A stretch of DNA of 64,000 bases, from contig JAPYXD010000677.1 of NCBI GenBank assembly GCA_030998225.1, positions 12,895,501-12,959,500 on the forward strand, given 5' to 3'. Both the position numbers and the translations under genes were made by a program. Positions 10,710-22,995 of the stretch are shown piece by piece. Within the stretch, counting starts at the first letter, position 1; each line of letters opens with the position of its first letter. Below the pieces are notes generated by a model, which searched no databases, was not told the DNA's origin, and saw nothing but the letters and a program-made list of their open reading frames with translations. Origin of the DNA: Diplolepis rosae (Eukaryota > Arthropoda > Insecta > Hymenoptera > Diplolepididae).

Positions 10710-13354
10710 ATGATCGTATACCTGTTTTTGACGTTGCTCGTAAATTTTGTTTCAAGTGAGTTGAATTAGTGATCTTATGTTGTCGGTCATCTCATTATTT
10801 TTTTATTAAAAATACGTTTTATTCCTTTTTGATTAATATTATTTGCTAATTTCCTAAATGAATTATCAACATTTTAGTAAATCTATTTAGATATAAATTT
10901 ACACCTTCTCGAAATTTTTTAAAAAAGTTCTTTACTTTTCGGAAACTAGTGATATATTACAGTGTTAAAGAAGTACATGTGTTCACTCAGAACTTTGTTT
11001 ATCGCCGTCCATCCTGACTTACCCTGAAGAAACTTCCAATAAGTCTTTAAAACCTTTTCGATACGCCCTACTTTCCAAAACTGTCTTCTTACCAATTACG
11101 CGAAGAAAGTATTGAAACCGTGAAATATTGCATTGAAGTTCTGGAATCGTTTTTAAAATTTCAACACGTTTTCAACATTAGTTTCGTTATTGTAGAAATT
11201 TTATAACAGTATAAGTTGAATCGAAAAAAAATGCATTGATGTTCGTAAAAGTCCATCAGTGCCAAATACTAACAAAAAATACTTAAATGATTATTGCACA
11301 TGATTGAAAAAATAAGTTTTTCATAGCGCCTCCTCTGAAAATCCGATTTTCGGTACCTGTAGAGCGGGTTGAAACTACGATTTTTAACCCTAGGGTTGAA
11401 ACAGCGACTTTCAACCCTAGGGTTGAAAATCGTAGTTTCAACCCGCTCTACAGGTACCGAAAATCGGATTTTCAAAGGAGGCGCTATGAAAAATAGTATA
11501 CATTACTCGAAACAAAACACAGCGAAAGCATTTCGTGTGATTGCAGCCCTCGTTTCACTCGGGCAGCAAACTTCACACTCATGCAATCGCTCTGTTTCGC
11601 CCCTTGTAATGTAATATACTATTGTCATATTCACAGATTTATGGTTTTCAAGCTATGAGATTTCATTAAAGAAAAAACTATTTTCATTTTTCATATAATG
11701 TTCTACTTTTAATGTTGTTTACTTCAAGAACATAAAACTTGTGTGATTTTATAAATTATACCAAAAAAGTTTTCATTTTTGTCAATTTGTATCGTAATAA
11801 ATATTTTTAGCTATATTCAAAAATTCTGAAACTGCTTAAAAGTTTAAATTACGATCATATCTAAATTTTTTGGAGGTTTTTAAGGATGTGCATTAGGTAC
11901 AGTCAATCTAAAAATTCGCCAATCTTTATAATGATTTATAAAATCGACAAAAATAGATCTATTATTAATTCCTGAGAATTTTGAAGGAGGTTTCTAAGTG
12001 TAATTTAGAAAAAATTGTTTAGGTTAAAATTGATCACTTAAAAAAAATTATTTAGATTGTAATTTTTTTGTCAAGAGAAAACAAAAAACACTCTTTAAAG
12101 GATTCCCGGAAATTCTATTCGGATAGGTTTTAATAAAAAAAATTTTTTTGGAAATTATACAGTTATTATTGTTATAAACAATGATAGTTTAAATTATAAT
12201 AAAAATTACCCGAATAAAATTCCAGGGAATCCTTTAGAGAATAAAATGAGCCCTTGATCATTAGAATTAAATAAGAACTGTAATTTGTTTGTGAAGAGAA
12301 AACAAAAAATTAAAATCTGAATAACTTTTGTTAAGTGAACAATTTTAACCTGAAATATTTCTTTTTGAATTACGCTTAGAAGCCTCCTCCCAAATTCGTA
12401 GGAATTAATAATGGATTTATTTTTGTCGATTTTTAAATCATTATAAAGATTAGCGAATTTTGAGATTGACTGTACTTAATGCACATCCTTTAAATTCGCT
12501 TTATAGTACAGAGTAGAAAAAGTAAGTTTTGGAAAAACATACTATCATCATAATTAGTAATATAATAATCTCAAAAAAATTTGAAATAACTTAATTTGAA
12601 TTAATTTACAGCAAAGTCAATTCCCTTTTCTTGGCGACTGAACCCTTTCACTCCATCTGGTCGAATAGTAGGAGGTTTAGATGCATCAATAAAAGATGTA
12701 CCTTACCAAGTTTCTCTTGAAGTGAATAATAAAGGATTCTGTGGAGGAAGTATTATCTCCGAATACTGGGTTGTTACTGCCGGTCACTGTATAATTTTCT
12801 CTGAAAATATGGTTACTATTAGAGCAGGTTCAGACAAAAAAGGAAGTGGAGGATCAATCCATAAAGTAGCCAAAGTGATAAAATATAAAAATTTTAAAAC
12901 CAATAGATATGGAATTCCAATAAACGACATGGCTCTAATAAGGGTTGAAAGCCCATTTATATTAGATGGCTCACGTCAACCAATTGCTCTCTTCGAAGAA
13001 GGCGAAGAAGCAACTGATGGTTCTAATTCTATAATTACTGGATGGGGAGCTTTGCAATTAGGTGGAAGACCTTCTGAAATTTTGCAAATTATCAACATCC
13101 CTATCGTTTCGAAAACTGTTTGTCAAGAGGCTTATTCGAATTTTGGAGGAATTCCCTCGGGTCAAATCTGTGCTGCTCACCCAATTGGTGAAAAAGACGC
13201 CTGTCAAGGTGACTCAGGTGGACCTCTTGCAATTAATGGGAAACTCGCTGGTGTTGTGTCTTGGGGAAATGGGTGTGCCAAACCTGGATATCCAGGCGTT
13301 TACACGGAAATTGCTTCATTCAGGAAATGGATAAGGCTAACTACAGACGTATGA
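10710..13354 (+). CDS. Secreted trypsin-like serine protease (cluster gene 4)
   Basis: Exon 1 10710-10755 (signal peptide MIVYLFLTLLVNFVS) and exon 2 12612-13354 join in phase 1 over an 1,856-bp intron to give 262 aa. Exon sizes (46 + 743) equal those of gene 1, its mirror partner. The propeptide keeps the cluster motif LNPFTP and ends PSGR before IVGG (cleavage after Arg33). Triad: His74, Asp121, Ser217; Asp211 predicts cleavage after Lys or Arg. Six cysteines, three disulphides. The 210-residue open frame beginning at 12722 is only the internal part; the propeptide and IVGG lie in frame upstream of it, just after the TTTACAG acceptor. Base composition is more AT-rich than genes 2 and 3. The intron is filled by three repeat units. 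Intact. Confidence 0.93.
11316..11493. repeat. Near-perfect palindrome in the intron of trypsin gene 4
   Basis: Arms of about 85 bp (CATAGCGCCTCC outward, AACCCTAGGGTTGAAA near the centre) with a loop of about 10 bp. A degraded relative lies at 58478-58590. It would fold into a long hairpin in the pre-mRNA. Confidence 0.85.
11492..11623 (+). repeat. Repeat family E, copy 1
   Basis: Bounded by inverted ends AATAGTATACATTAC and GTAATGTAATATACTATT, around a CCCTCGTTTCACTCGGGC core followed by AACTTCACACTC. Other copies lie at 59216 and 59355. Confidence 0.75.
11884..12488. mobile_element. TTAA-flanked fold-back element
   Basis: Ends GGATGTGCATTA and its reverse complement. TTAA precedes the left end (11880-11883); TTTAA follows the right end. 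The arms are about 200-300 bp, so nearly the whole element folds back around about 12190. Non-coding, in the gene 4 intron. Confidence 0.8.
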
Positions 13355-13429
13355 TGATTTTTCTTATCTTCTTTAAAAGTTTTAAAAACTACAAATTATT
13401 ATTTTTCTCAAAAAAAGTTCTTCTACTGC

Positions 13430-13528
13430 CAAAAAATAGTATATTTTGTATCAAGTGCGGAAAGGCGTATTTTAACGTAAAAGCGAGGCGTGACGAGGGC
13501 CAAGGCATTCCACACGTGATACGAACGA
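13430..13528. repeat. Fragment resembling families D/E
   Basis: Carries AGTATATTTTGTATCAAGTGCGG and GCGAGGCGTGACGAGGGC, echoing the CGAGGG-type core of the family D and E repeats. It lies about 75 bp after the stop codon of trypsin gene 4. Confidence 0.45.
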
Positions 13529-13699
13529 TATTTTTTGTTCGCTGTATATAGAAAGTTAGCCAAGTCGGTGTCGTTTTGCGTGCGGAAAGTTGATTTTCTG
13601 CATACTTGAAATTTTACAGCACTATTGTGGGAAAATCAGCTTTCCGCACGGAAAACGATACCGACAAGGCTAACTTTCAATATACAGCGAACAAAAAAT
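13529..13699. mobile_element. Short fold-back element downstream of trypsin gene 4
   Basis: Arms read TTTTTTGTTCGCTGTATAT and AAGTCGGTGTCGTTTT with reverse complements on the right. The roughly 40-bp loop is AT-rich. No coding capacity. Confidence 0.8.
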
Positions 13700-13810
13700 A
13701 TATTTAGACATTTTAGTACATAGCTTTAATTTATTTCATGGTATTCTATTGGATACTGTTATATTTAGTCTATTGTAATAGATAGTTCAAATTTGTAAGA
13801 AACACAATTG

Positions 13811-13950
13811 TGATTAGGTTTAGTCTAATTATGTTAGATTTACTTTAACAAATAAAAATAGAAAAAATCGTATGGAGATTTGATTAGGTTTAGTCTAATT
13901 ATGTTAGATTGACTTTAACAAATAAAAATAGAAAAAATCTTATGGAGATT
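13811..13950 (+). repeat. Tandem duplication, two 70-bp units
   Basis: 13811-13880 and 13881-13950 are identical except for two bases. A simple local duplication, recent by its near identity. Confidence 0.95.
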
Positions 13951-15805
13951 AGAAAATGTTATTATGAATCTAAAGCAATATTTTTTTCTTTAAGATGTGA
14001 TCTGAACGTGGTTTTGAATTTTTAAATAGATACATTTTTGTTAAATGAATATAGCATTATAAAGATTCAGTTCCTTATTGATAATAAAATATGAGTTTTT
14101 CAAGAAGCAAAATAAATATTAAAAACAATTTGCTAAACAATAAACAAGTTTATTTTCAACCAAACGGTAAAAATCTTCAGGAAACATAAGTATCGTATGA
14201 TACAATAATTCTTTAGATGGTTACACTCAGGCGTCTCGATATTATCATTCATCATTCTGATAAGAATATCACCGTCACTGAGAGATTGACATCAATTCAA
14301 TTTTCACTCACCCAAACTCGAAAATGTAAATATATGTATATGAACAACTGTCTCTTAAAATAAAAAACTACTCAAGATACTATAGGTATTTAATTGTAGT
14401 CAAAAGGTATTGATAATTTTCAGCAAACAATACAAATATAATAACAATAAAAATTAAATAAGTAAGGTACGAATTGCTTTTCACTATCTTTATAAACACG
14501 TATTAACTCACAAGGATATTTGAATGGAAATATCCTTGAAAAGTTGAAGAGTAGATTATACACTCCATTCAGTAGAGGGATCCCGGGATCGCAAATAAAA
14601 ATCGATGTGCTCTGTTCATGGACCGGAAATAAGGGCGAACAAGTCAATCGACCAGAATTGAGATGTATCCTGGAAAACCTCTTTTCTTTCGTTACGTCAG
14701 AATTTTGCATACCTTGAAAAGCTTTAGGAATTCTTATTCTGCAGCATTCCTTTCGATTATTTTTCAAATTTAATATTGACATTTAAACCTAGTCAATCCT
14801 AGAGATTTTATAAGCTACAATTAATTTTATACTCATTATATACATTATGATTCTACTATGGACACGAATGTTTGATAATAAAATGCTGAATCATAATTAG
14901 AAGTATTGTATCGAACATCTTCAAATTTATTGATAAGATTCTTAAGAATCCAGAAAACGATAGATTTTCAAGAAGAAATGTCAGTAATTATGTTCCTTTA
15001 AATTTTAGCACTTTTGGTGTTTGTTCAAATTCATTTATTTATTTTCGCCTATATTAATAGATAATTACAGTCGGTTATCAAATTATTATACTCACTTTAT
15101 TTTTGTTAGTTGCATAAAATCTCCTAATGTTGATAATTCAGATATTCAAATTTTTCCTAAAAATAACATGAAATACGTCAAAATTATTCATAAAAGGACC
15201 TTAAAATGAATTGTTTTTGTCCGTTTTTGAAGAAGATATTGTAAAGAAATTCAAAATTTCAAACTTTTCTTAAAGTATAAATGATTCCTGAAATAATTAA
15301 TGTTTTTAGATGTTCTTCAACTCATTTTAGAGGCAAATTTATGTAGAATATAAAAAACGTGCCAAAAAAATAATACTTATTTCCCCCTAGATTCTGAAAA
15401 AGTTATTTACGTATTTAACAATTTCTTTTGATTTGGTTCTGATCGAATTTCATTTGTTAATTAAGTAATTGTATATACGGCCCTGGTCCGGGATCAAATC
15501 CAGTGGTTTGTCTCGATACAGATTTACAATTAGTCGTTAATTAGTGAGAAACGCTGTACTTCTGTTAAATGCACCAAAGTTGCTTGCCAAGCTTTTCGAA
15601 CAGAGCTATTGGACCTAAAAGCACCTACAATTTATCAGAGGAAAAATCCGCACTGACTTACAACCTTCACCAGTGCTGTGACTAAGTCAAATATAATATC
15701 AGATTTATTGATTTTCATCATATATCTATCAGAAATAAATATAATAAATAAACTTTTTAAGTGGATGAATATTCATCACTTATTTAAACTGACTTAAAAT
15801 TTGCA
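13951..15805. other. Intergenic, no gene supported
   Basis: A less AT-rich island at 14510-14770 is open on both strands, but I found no splice partners or recognisable protein. 15199-15420 weakly resembles the arm of the Tc1-type element at 31050-31180. 15480-15700 contains a GGGATCAAATCC box-B-like motif that could belong to a tRNA-derived SINE; this is weak. Confidence 0.35.
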
Positions 15806-16023
15806 TACTCTCTAAATCTGAATCAGTCAAATTTTCACTGATTGAATCAGTAGATTTGCCTTTTCACTGATGAATCAGTGAAACAATATTTTTCGCTGTT
15901 AAATCAGTTAATTTTCACTGAAATTTGACTGATTTACAGTAACCTCTTTTTAGCTATCTGAATCAGTCAAATTTTCACTGATTGAATCAGTAGATTTTGA
16001 TTGATTCAAATTTAGAAAGTATA
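15806..16023. mobile_element. Family B inverted-repeat element, copy 1
   Basis: Ends TACTCTCTAAATCTGAAT and its reverse complement, with repeated AATCAGT / ACTGATT motifs throughout. A second copy lies at 45772-46048. TA flanks both ends. Confidence 0.85.
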
Positions 16024-19000
16024 CAAAATAAAATAAAGCAATATAAAAAATATTTTTAAATACTATAAAAAAAAATACTTTTGATAATTTTTATTCGATT
16101 TTTTACTTTTTATAAAATTACTTGTGATGTGTTGTTTGTTTTATTGGAGTTAAAATAATTGTATACAATTACCAACTTATATAATAGAATCAAATTATCG
16201 TGGCTCAAGTCAGGCCCAGATATGGGGTCCTTAATTGAAAATAAAATAATCTGAGGACAGTTTGACAAATCGATTATTGCAACACCCTCTGCCTAATTTT
16301 TAATGTTTTTCGGTCTTTCATTTTAAAATAGGAACAGATCAGGGAATTTCTACACGGATTGGAAACGCTTTGAAGATAAACTATTATAAATGTTCAACCT
16401 TCATTTTCACGTAGGTAACATAATCTCTAGTTACGCGCCTGAACCTGTGATTGCAAACTGGACTTAAGCCAAATGCTTTAAAATGATCGCAGTTCCGAAG
16501 ATCTCACAATCAGGAATATCGAGAATTACAAAAGCCTTCCTCCTGATAGTTAGGGAGAACCTTACGAACGTCCACTTAAAGTTATAGTTGCTCTCTAAAC
16601 TACAGTAAGTAGATTAAAATATGTCCTACCTAATTTTGTGAACTTGGCTCTAAACAAGCTTACATTTTAAGAAATGATGATTGCATCTTATGAGAAATAT
16701 CAACACTTCTACTGTTCTTCCATACTTTTACATATACAGTGTGAGAAAACGCTTTAATCATGTTATAATTAAATCTCGGGATTCCTACAGATCGTTACGT
16801 TTTGAGAGACAAAAAATGTGAAAATGGATGCACTCAATGCTTGCATTTCACTGAGAAAAAATTAAGACAAACAAATTTCAAATTATTTAGTTGAGTTCGA
16901 AATTGTTGCCACTGCCACAGAAAGATTTCAAATCCTTTAAAAATAAGTAAATTTGCTTTTTTTAATTTTAATTTTTATTAAAAAATTAATACAAGAAAAC
17001 TTCAACAATTTTTTCACATCTAAGGAAGAATTTAAGATAAACGTTTTTATAGAGATAAAAAATTTAAATCAGATACTCGATTTAGAAGATGTAGACATTT
17101 TGAAGCGTCTCTAATGCTTTGCGTTTCAAATTTCTTGTATGTTCATAGCTTCCACATTGTAAAGAGGCGAAAAGTCATATATGAAATCCTTCAGCTCTTT
17201 ATTAAAAGATATATGAAGTTATGTGAATTCCAAAAATATGGGCGAGGGGGGGGGGGGGGGGGTAAAAATAAAAAATAAATACGTATATAAAGTATATCTC
17301 AGCAGCTGTTAACTTAAATAAAACTCCAATATATTTCCCACATTCTTTTTCTTTTAGATGAAATTTTGATTAATGGAGTGCAAATCTTTAATAATTAAAC
17401 ATCAATTTGATTCCATTCACGTAACTAGTATGCTAACTGGCATGCAATAAGCACTCTCGTGTCTATAATAAGGACAAGTGTATAAATTATTTTTAGCGAC
17501 GGCGACAAGTGCAAAAATTACAACGATCGATGCTAACGATTGAGGTCGGTTGATTTTTTGTTAGGCTTACAAAAAAATAACATTAAGTTCCAATTGTGAA
17601 GAATCTTACGATCAAAGTTATTATGTGATAAAGAGCCCTTGAATTAAAAAAATTATATCTTTTTAAATTGAAGGGAAAGGCTGCTATGTATTATTCATTC
17701 AATCTGTCGGTTACTCTATCATCCATCCTCAGTGTATTATATAAAAATAAGTTGTATACGGTATCAAAATAAAAATACACCAAAAATATAAAATTACCCA
17801 AAACTGTAGTAAAACTCTTATTATTGCAAGCATCTTGACCCTTTACCTATGAAAAGTATATTCTTTTGTAAACATATATAACCATATGTTTGAAGAGTAT
17901 CTTTGAGCAAATTTTATTTTTTTCAAATAAAATTATTTACAAAATCAATAGTGTTCAACACAAGATGTAAATTTTTACTAGTTATCTTAACACAGTATAC
18001 ATATTTCATACCCTAGAATAATCAAGGGTGTAGTATGTTTTGCAGACTCCCATGAATATGCATGTTTGTTGAATATCTTTCAACAAGAAGGAACTTCATG
18101 TCCAATGATCTCATTAAATTTATTGGACACGTCAAAGGCATCTATAATTTAAAAAAAGTTCCTCCCATGGACATAAATAGGTTCAAGTAATAAAGAAAAT
18201 GAAAAGAAGACAGAAGTGAATGCACTCAGTGAATATTGTGTTTCTGAATTGATTGTTAAAATTAAAGATCGTCAAAAATGCTGGTTTATGATACATTTTG
18301 GCAAACCATGAGTTAATTAGCGTCTCGCTAATAACTCTAATTGATATATTCAATAACTTTATGATTATTTCGAAATTCTTAATCTTTATAACCAAAATAA
18401 AAAATAAATATCATAATATCATAAAAAATATCTAATACTCGTTTAGAGTTTCGAATGTAATTGGGGTAAATACCGTGATTTTTCTTCGCCTTGACATTTC
18501 ACGAGGCAGCATGTACAATACCTAGACTTTGGAGCAATTACGAAATTTACAAGGCCACGAATAAGATGACTGTTTATCAAAAAGGTTATATACATAATCG
18601 CGTTGACTGATGTTAATCTGAGAAGAAAGCAAACACGAATGAATAAAAATATTTTTATTGATTATTTAGTATATAAACAAATTTTAGAGTTCAAAATTCT
18701 TTCAAAGTATATTTTAAAGTGACAAAAATAAATGTATGCACTTCTATACATGCTTTTTTACACATTTCTAATATATTTTGATTTTTAAAACATAAATTTT
18801 GAAATCTTATAAACTTATTAATTATACAAGTAATTAATAATAATAAATCATAAAATATGTGAATATATCTTAAAATTTATGCAATCAAAAATATCAAGAA
18901 TGGAAAATTTTCTTTCATTGGTGGATTTTTAAAGTTTTTATTGAAAACAAAATCATTTCAACGCGAGCAGTAAGATTTTTTTTCATATAATAAAGTTATG

Positions 19001-19117
19001 AATAAATCTCTCAATTACTGGTAAAATATAAGGTAGGTTAATCAATTGAGAGTAAATTCGAATATATAATAAACAATCAAAAATGAATAATACCAACTTG
19101 CGACAGAATTTATGGTT
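16024..19117. other. Long AT-rich stretch without a gene
   Basis: I see no exon, RNA gene or inverted-repeat element. The only marked feature is a run of 17 G at 17246-17262, a mononucleotide tract that could form quadruplex structures or be an assembly-sensitive site. Confidence 0.4.
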
Positions 19118-19121
19118 TTAA

Positions 19122-19702
19122 GGCAAAAGGTCACGTGACGAAAATTATATGTCAATTCAACCATGTAAGATAACTTTTTCTGTTTATAAAATATCTTGAT
19201 CAAAATTTGGTAAATGTACCAAAAGATAATAAGAAACGTCTCTTAACTTCGTTATAGTAAAAATTCTGAATTTTTTTTTATTCTAAAATATAAAACGGAA
19301 GTGTTATCGGTAATTACAGTTCTGTAACTACATTTCTACGAAGAATGAAATATTGTCTTGAAATTTTGGAAAATGAATAAAAAATTATTGAGACAGGTCT
19401 GTTATGTCTTGAATATTCATAATGATATAAAAATTTTATGATAAAAATAAGTAATTTTAGCAAATTTGCAAACTATATTACTGGCAGTGTTTGACTAGTG
19501 CAGCAAAACTCAAGACACTCAGTTGTTATTATTAATAAAATTTTTTTAAACAATTTTATATCAATACACTATGCCTTCTTCAATTGATTCCAAATGCTAT
19601 TATTTATCACTTCTTGAATTTTGATCGATTTATTCTAATTAAAAATTTTATATATGGAGAAAAAAATCCATAGTCGGTACGTGACCTGCATGGCCCATGA
19701 CC
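19122..19702. mobile_element. Family C element, complete copy, TTAA-flanked
   Basis: TTAA at 19118-19121 and 19703-19706 flank the element. Its ends carry AAGGTCACGTGAC-type sequence on the left and GTACGTGACC...ATGACC on the right. About 580 bp, AT-rich, non-coding. Related copies lie in the last intron of the R7BP gene (35038, 35689). Confidence 0.8.
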
Positions 19703-19706
19703 TTAA

Positions 19707-21864
19707 ATAAAAATATAAAATAAAAAGTGAAAAATAAATATTCATTGTTAAATTATTATATTTATGAAATTGATATAATAATTCGAATACATCAAGAAAT
19801 TTTTTAAACCGCAACCAAAATACGGTATTTTTACGAAAAGTTTCTAAACAGCGAAACAAAAGTTTCCTGCTTGATTTAAAGAAATTTTTTCTATTCCAAA
19901 AGAACATATTTTGAGAAAGCTTGTAATTATGTGGCTTAAAGTTGTGATAGATGTGATAGTTCCAAATATAGTCTGAATAGTAAATTTCAGAAACTTTGAA
20001 AACTATTGTACAGATAAGAAGCACCACACATGAATACCGGATGAAGTCGATTAAGTGAACCACAAAATCCATTCTACTTCTTTGCCTCTCAATTCCCTAA
20101 TTTTATCTCTGTCATAATGAGAAAGGCATAAATGTAACTGCATTTAGATCTGACCATACCATACGTTTGCAAGTAACTAATTACTACTCAACACGTGAGA
20201 TACTAATAAAATTCTATTTTTCAGCTATCTTCATTAGTAACAAAAATTATCATCATTATTATACAAACTACATGCGAAGAAGTACGATTGCTTTATATTC
20301 ATTAAACAAAAAATGAAAGGGGCAAGTTATCATTGGTCATTAACCAGAAAAACACCTGTAATCTTATTCCTACCCTTGTCATCAAGAAGAGTCTCTTGAG
20401 AGCCCGTTGTGAGGAAAAACCCCCTTTGAAAGCCTCAACCCATTTCGAAAATAATTAATGACTTCTATATCTGAGTAACAACTAAATAATAAAAGTGACT
20501 TGAAGAAAAAATTATTTCTGAAGAACAGATTTATAAGAAAAGTTAAAAATAAAAAAATAGAAACTGTATTTTAAAACAGGTTATAATGTCAAATTTTCCC
20601 GATCGCAATAAAAAGAATTATTTTTTCATACCTACATATGATAAAGTCCGAATTTTGTGATTCAAAGAAAGTGTTGATTCAACCCAGTTTGGCAAAGTAC
20701 CATTTCTAAAATTTTATTTCCATCTGTGTTCAGCACAGCTGGGAATTTCAAAGTTACTTCATTTTAAGCACCCAATGAACATTAATTCACTTTTATAGCT
20801 CAGGATTAAAAAGGATAAAGGTCTGAATACAGTTCCATGTTTGGGAATATAATTCCCGGAATACATAACAAAAGTACATAAAAAACAGAAAATTAATTAC
20901 AAAATAATTGTTATACTTGCAATTGCTGCTATTTCAATTTTTTGGATTATAATCACCATAATATCATAAATGATGGTTATGATTCAAACAGGAAAATCAT
21001 CTTTCATCTAATGAATATAACTATTTTGTTCATGCATACAGATGTACAATAAACTATTAAGGAATAAATATTGCGCAGCATTAGGACATTCATTAACAGA
21101 TATTTTTCAATTTTTTAAAAATAATTATATTTTCGGTTCTCTGCAAGTTCTTTACCTTAGTTGCTGAATAGAAGAAAATTAATAAATTCGTTAGCCGTCT
21201 TACTTAAAATTAAGGATAGATACAGAATTTAAAATTGTCGTTCATACTAAAATTATAGCAGAAGACGAAATAAATGTATTTTGGGTTCAAATTAGAAAAT
21301 TTGGAAGAGCGAATTTAACGGTGTCGAGATAAATTATGAACTAAGCTTTTAGGTGTGGTTCAACATTCATGGTTAGTTCATTCGAAACTTGACATTGGCA
21401 ATCGTCTTGAAATATATTCCAGATCCTTCATTTACCTTTTGACTTCAAATTTCCTACTATACTATACTATTTATATAATTTATTTATCTTTAAGTCTCAT
21501 CGAGCATCTAAGTAATTTGTTAAAGTAAATGGAGCTAGAAAAACAAGTCAATTTGATGACCTGAAGTTCAGCAGATTATTTCCTCAGTTCAAAGTATTAT
21601 AACTAAAAGGAAAGAAAAAACTTCATGAAAATAACTAGAAATTTTTCAAAAGGAATTTCAAAAATGAAAATTTATAATTTTATACCCTTTTTAGAAAAAA
21701 AAATGCTTTTTCTTATAAAATCGTTATAAAAAAAATCGAATAAAGGCATCACTTTTACCAAATATAAAATTAAAACAATATTTACACCTGAAATCGTGTT
21801 CTGGTTTGATAATTTTTTTTACCTAAATATGTGTTTTTCAAAACACAAAATTTTCTTGCCTTAC
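19707..21864. other. Intergenic, no gene supported
   Basis: A 145-codon minus-strand frame (19635-20072) ends inside the family C element and is judged chance. Nothing else is recognisable. Confidence 0.35.
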
Positions 21865-22045
21865 ACACCCCAAAGTTTTGAATACGTTTAAGCACTCTTT
21901 TGCATTTTTCTGCCCTTTCTGGTATATACGAAACAACTTCAATATCACCTGAGAAAAAATCTAACACTGGCTCGTTTACAAACACGCCTTGAATTTTAGG
22001 TACAATGTCATTACCGCAAATACATGTCTGCCGAAATACTCTGAG
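21865..22045 (-). CDS. Doubtful orphan exon, unknown protein
   Basis: On the minus strand a CATTTTAG acceptor is followed by 60 open codons and a GTAAGG donor. The peptide looks protein-like (a CICGN cysteine pair, then DIVPKIQGVFVNEPV and a basic KCKRVLKRIQ end). I do not recognise it. The nearest upstream donor would leave an intron of only 37 nt, which is too short, and no partner exons were found on either side. It could be an exon of an unrecognised gene, a pseudogene piece, or chance. Confidence 0.2.
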
Positions 22046-22189
22046 CTAAAATGTTGGCATTTAATCAAAAACAAAGACTCACCGAATTCAACGCCAACCA
22101 GGGCGACGACAAGATTGAAAAAAGCAAAAAAATTACCGTCCCGTCACTTAATTAAAAATAAAACAAAATTCTCACAAAAAATGATAGAT

Positions 22190-22480
22190 CACTAAATTTG
22201 GGAGGCCAGGCCGCCTCGACCAACTTTTTAATGCACTGTGCGAAAACGATCGCGGCGAGTAAAACACTGAGGGTAGTTTGTACCGTTGCACTACACCACC
22301 GCCACCCTTCGTCAGCCCAAGTCACTACTGCAAGCTCAATCCACTATTGTTTTTCGAAGTGATTGGCTTGTTTGTGCTTTTTGAAGCTCAACTGGCTCAT
22401 TGTACAAATAAAGATCAGAAGAGTGAGAAAAGTGTTTCGTGTCATGTCCTGTTAAACGGCCAGCGGAGGGAGTGAAAGGG
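22190..22480. other. Locally GC- and CpG-richer island
   Basis: This stretch is clearly less AT-rich than its surroundings, with several CG dinucleotides (GATCGCGGCGAG, AGGCCGCCTCGACC). It could be a promoter or untranslated first exon for the doubtful exon next to it. No TATA box or start codon decides this. Confidence 0.25.
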
Positions 22481-22786
22481 GAGTGGGGAAACAAAAACAA
22501 GTACACAATAAACAATTATACACTATTCACTATGCCAATCCAAAAATTATGTTATTCTTTAATTGTTCAGCTTTCGTAACTGGAAGATGCACCACATATT
22601 AATTAATACTGTGATACCTAACATTAAATATACATGTGCAAAAGTTAATTTTTGTAAGATTCTAGACCTGAAAGAATTTTTTAGAAGAAATCATTCATTT
22701 TTTATCATTAAGGCCATGGATCAACAATTACAGCTAACGAATCAGTTTTCCCAAAGATTTTTCCACAATTATAAATTTTTTCAGCT

Positions 22787-22995
22787 ACACTAAAAAAAAG
22801 TCCAGTTAAAACAACCGGATTTATGGTTAGGACATATTTACCATTATTTTCTGGTTGGAATAGCTAGAAATTCCGATTTTTTTTTACCAGACTTTTTAGG
22901 AATTAATAGAAAATCTGATTGAAATAACCAGAAAATAATGTTAAATATGGCCTAACCGGAATTCCGGTTGTTTTAACTGGACTTTTTTTGTGTGT
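22787..22995. mobile_element. Short inverted-repeat element (about 210 bp)
   Basis: Ends ACACTAAAAAAAAGTCC and its near reverse complement. The arms share GTCCAGTTAAAACAACCGG and run about 80 bp inward. Non-coding MITE. Confidence 0.85.

Noticed and set aside
14420..14782. 120-codon minus-strand frame overlapping a plus-strand frame
   Set aside because: Both strands are open over a locally less AT-rich island, but neither peptide is recognisable and no exon borders fit.
15480..15700. tRNA or tRNA-derived SINE suggested by a GGGATCAAATCC box
   Set aside because: No cloverleaf, A box or poly-A tail could be assembled around it.
15806..16023. CRISPR-like array of AATCAGT repeats
   Set aside because: The repeats are short, variable and in both orientations inside an inverted-repeat element; the genome is eukaryotic.
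19635..20072. 145-codon minus-strand open frame with a membrane-protein look
   Set aside because: Its C-terminal end runs into the TTAA-flanked family C element, its composition is what AT-rich DNA gives by chance, and no splice partners or known motif were found.
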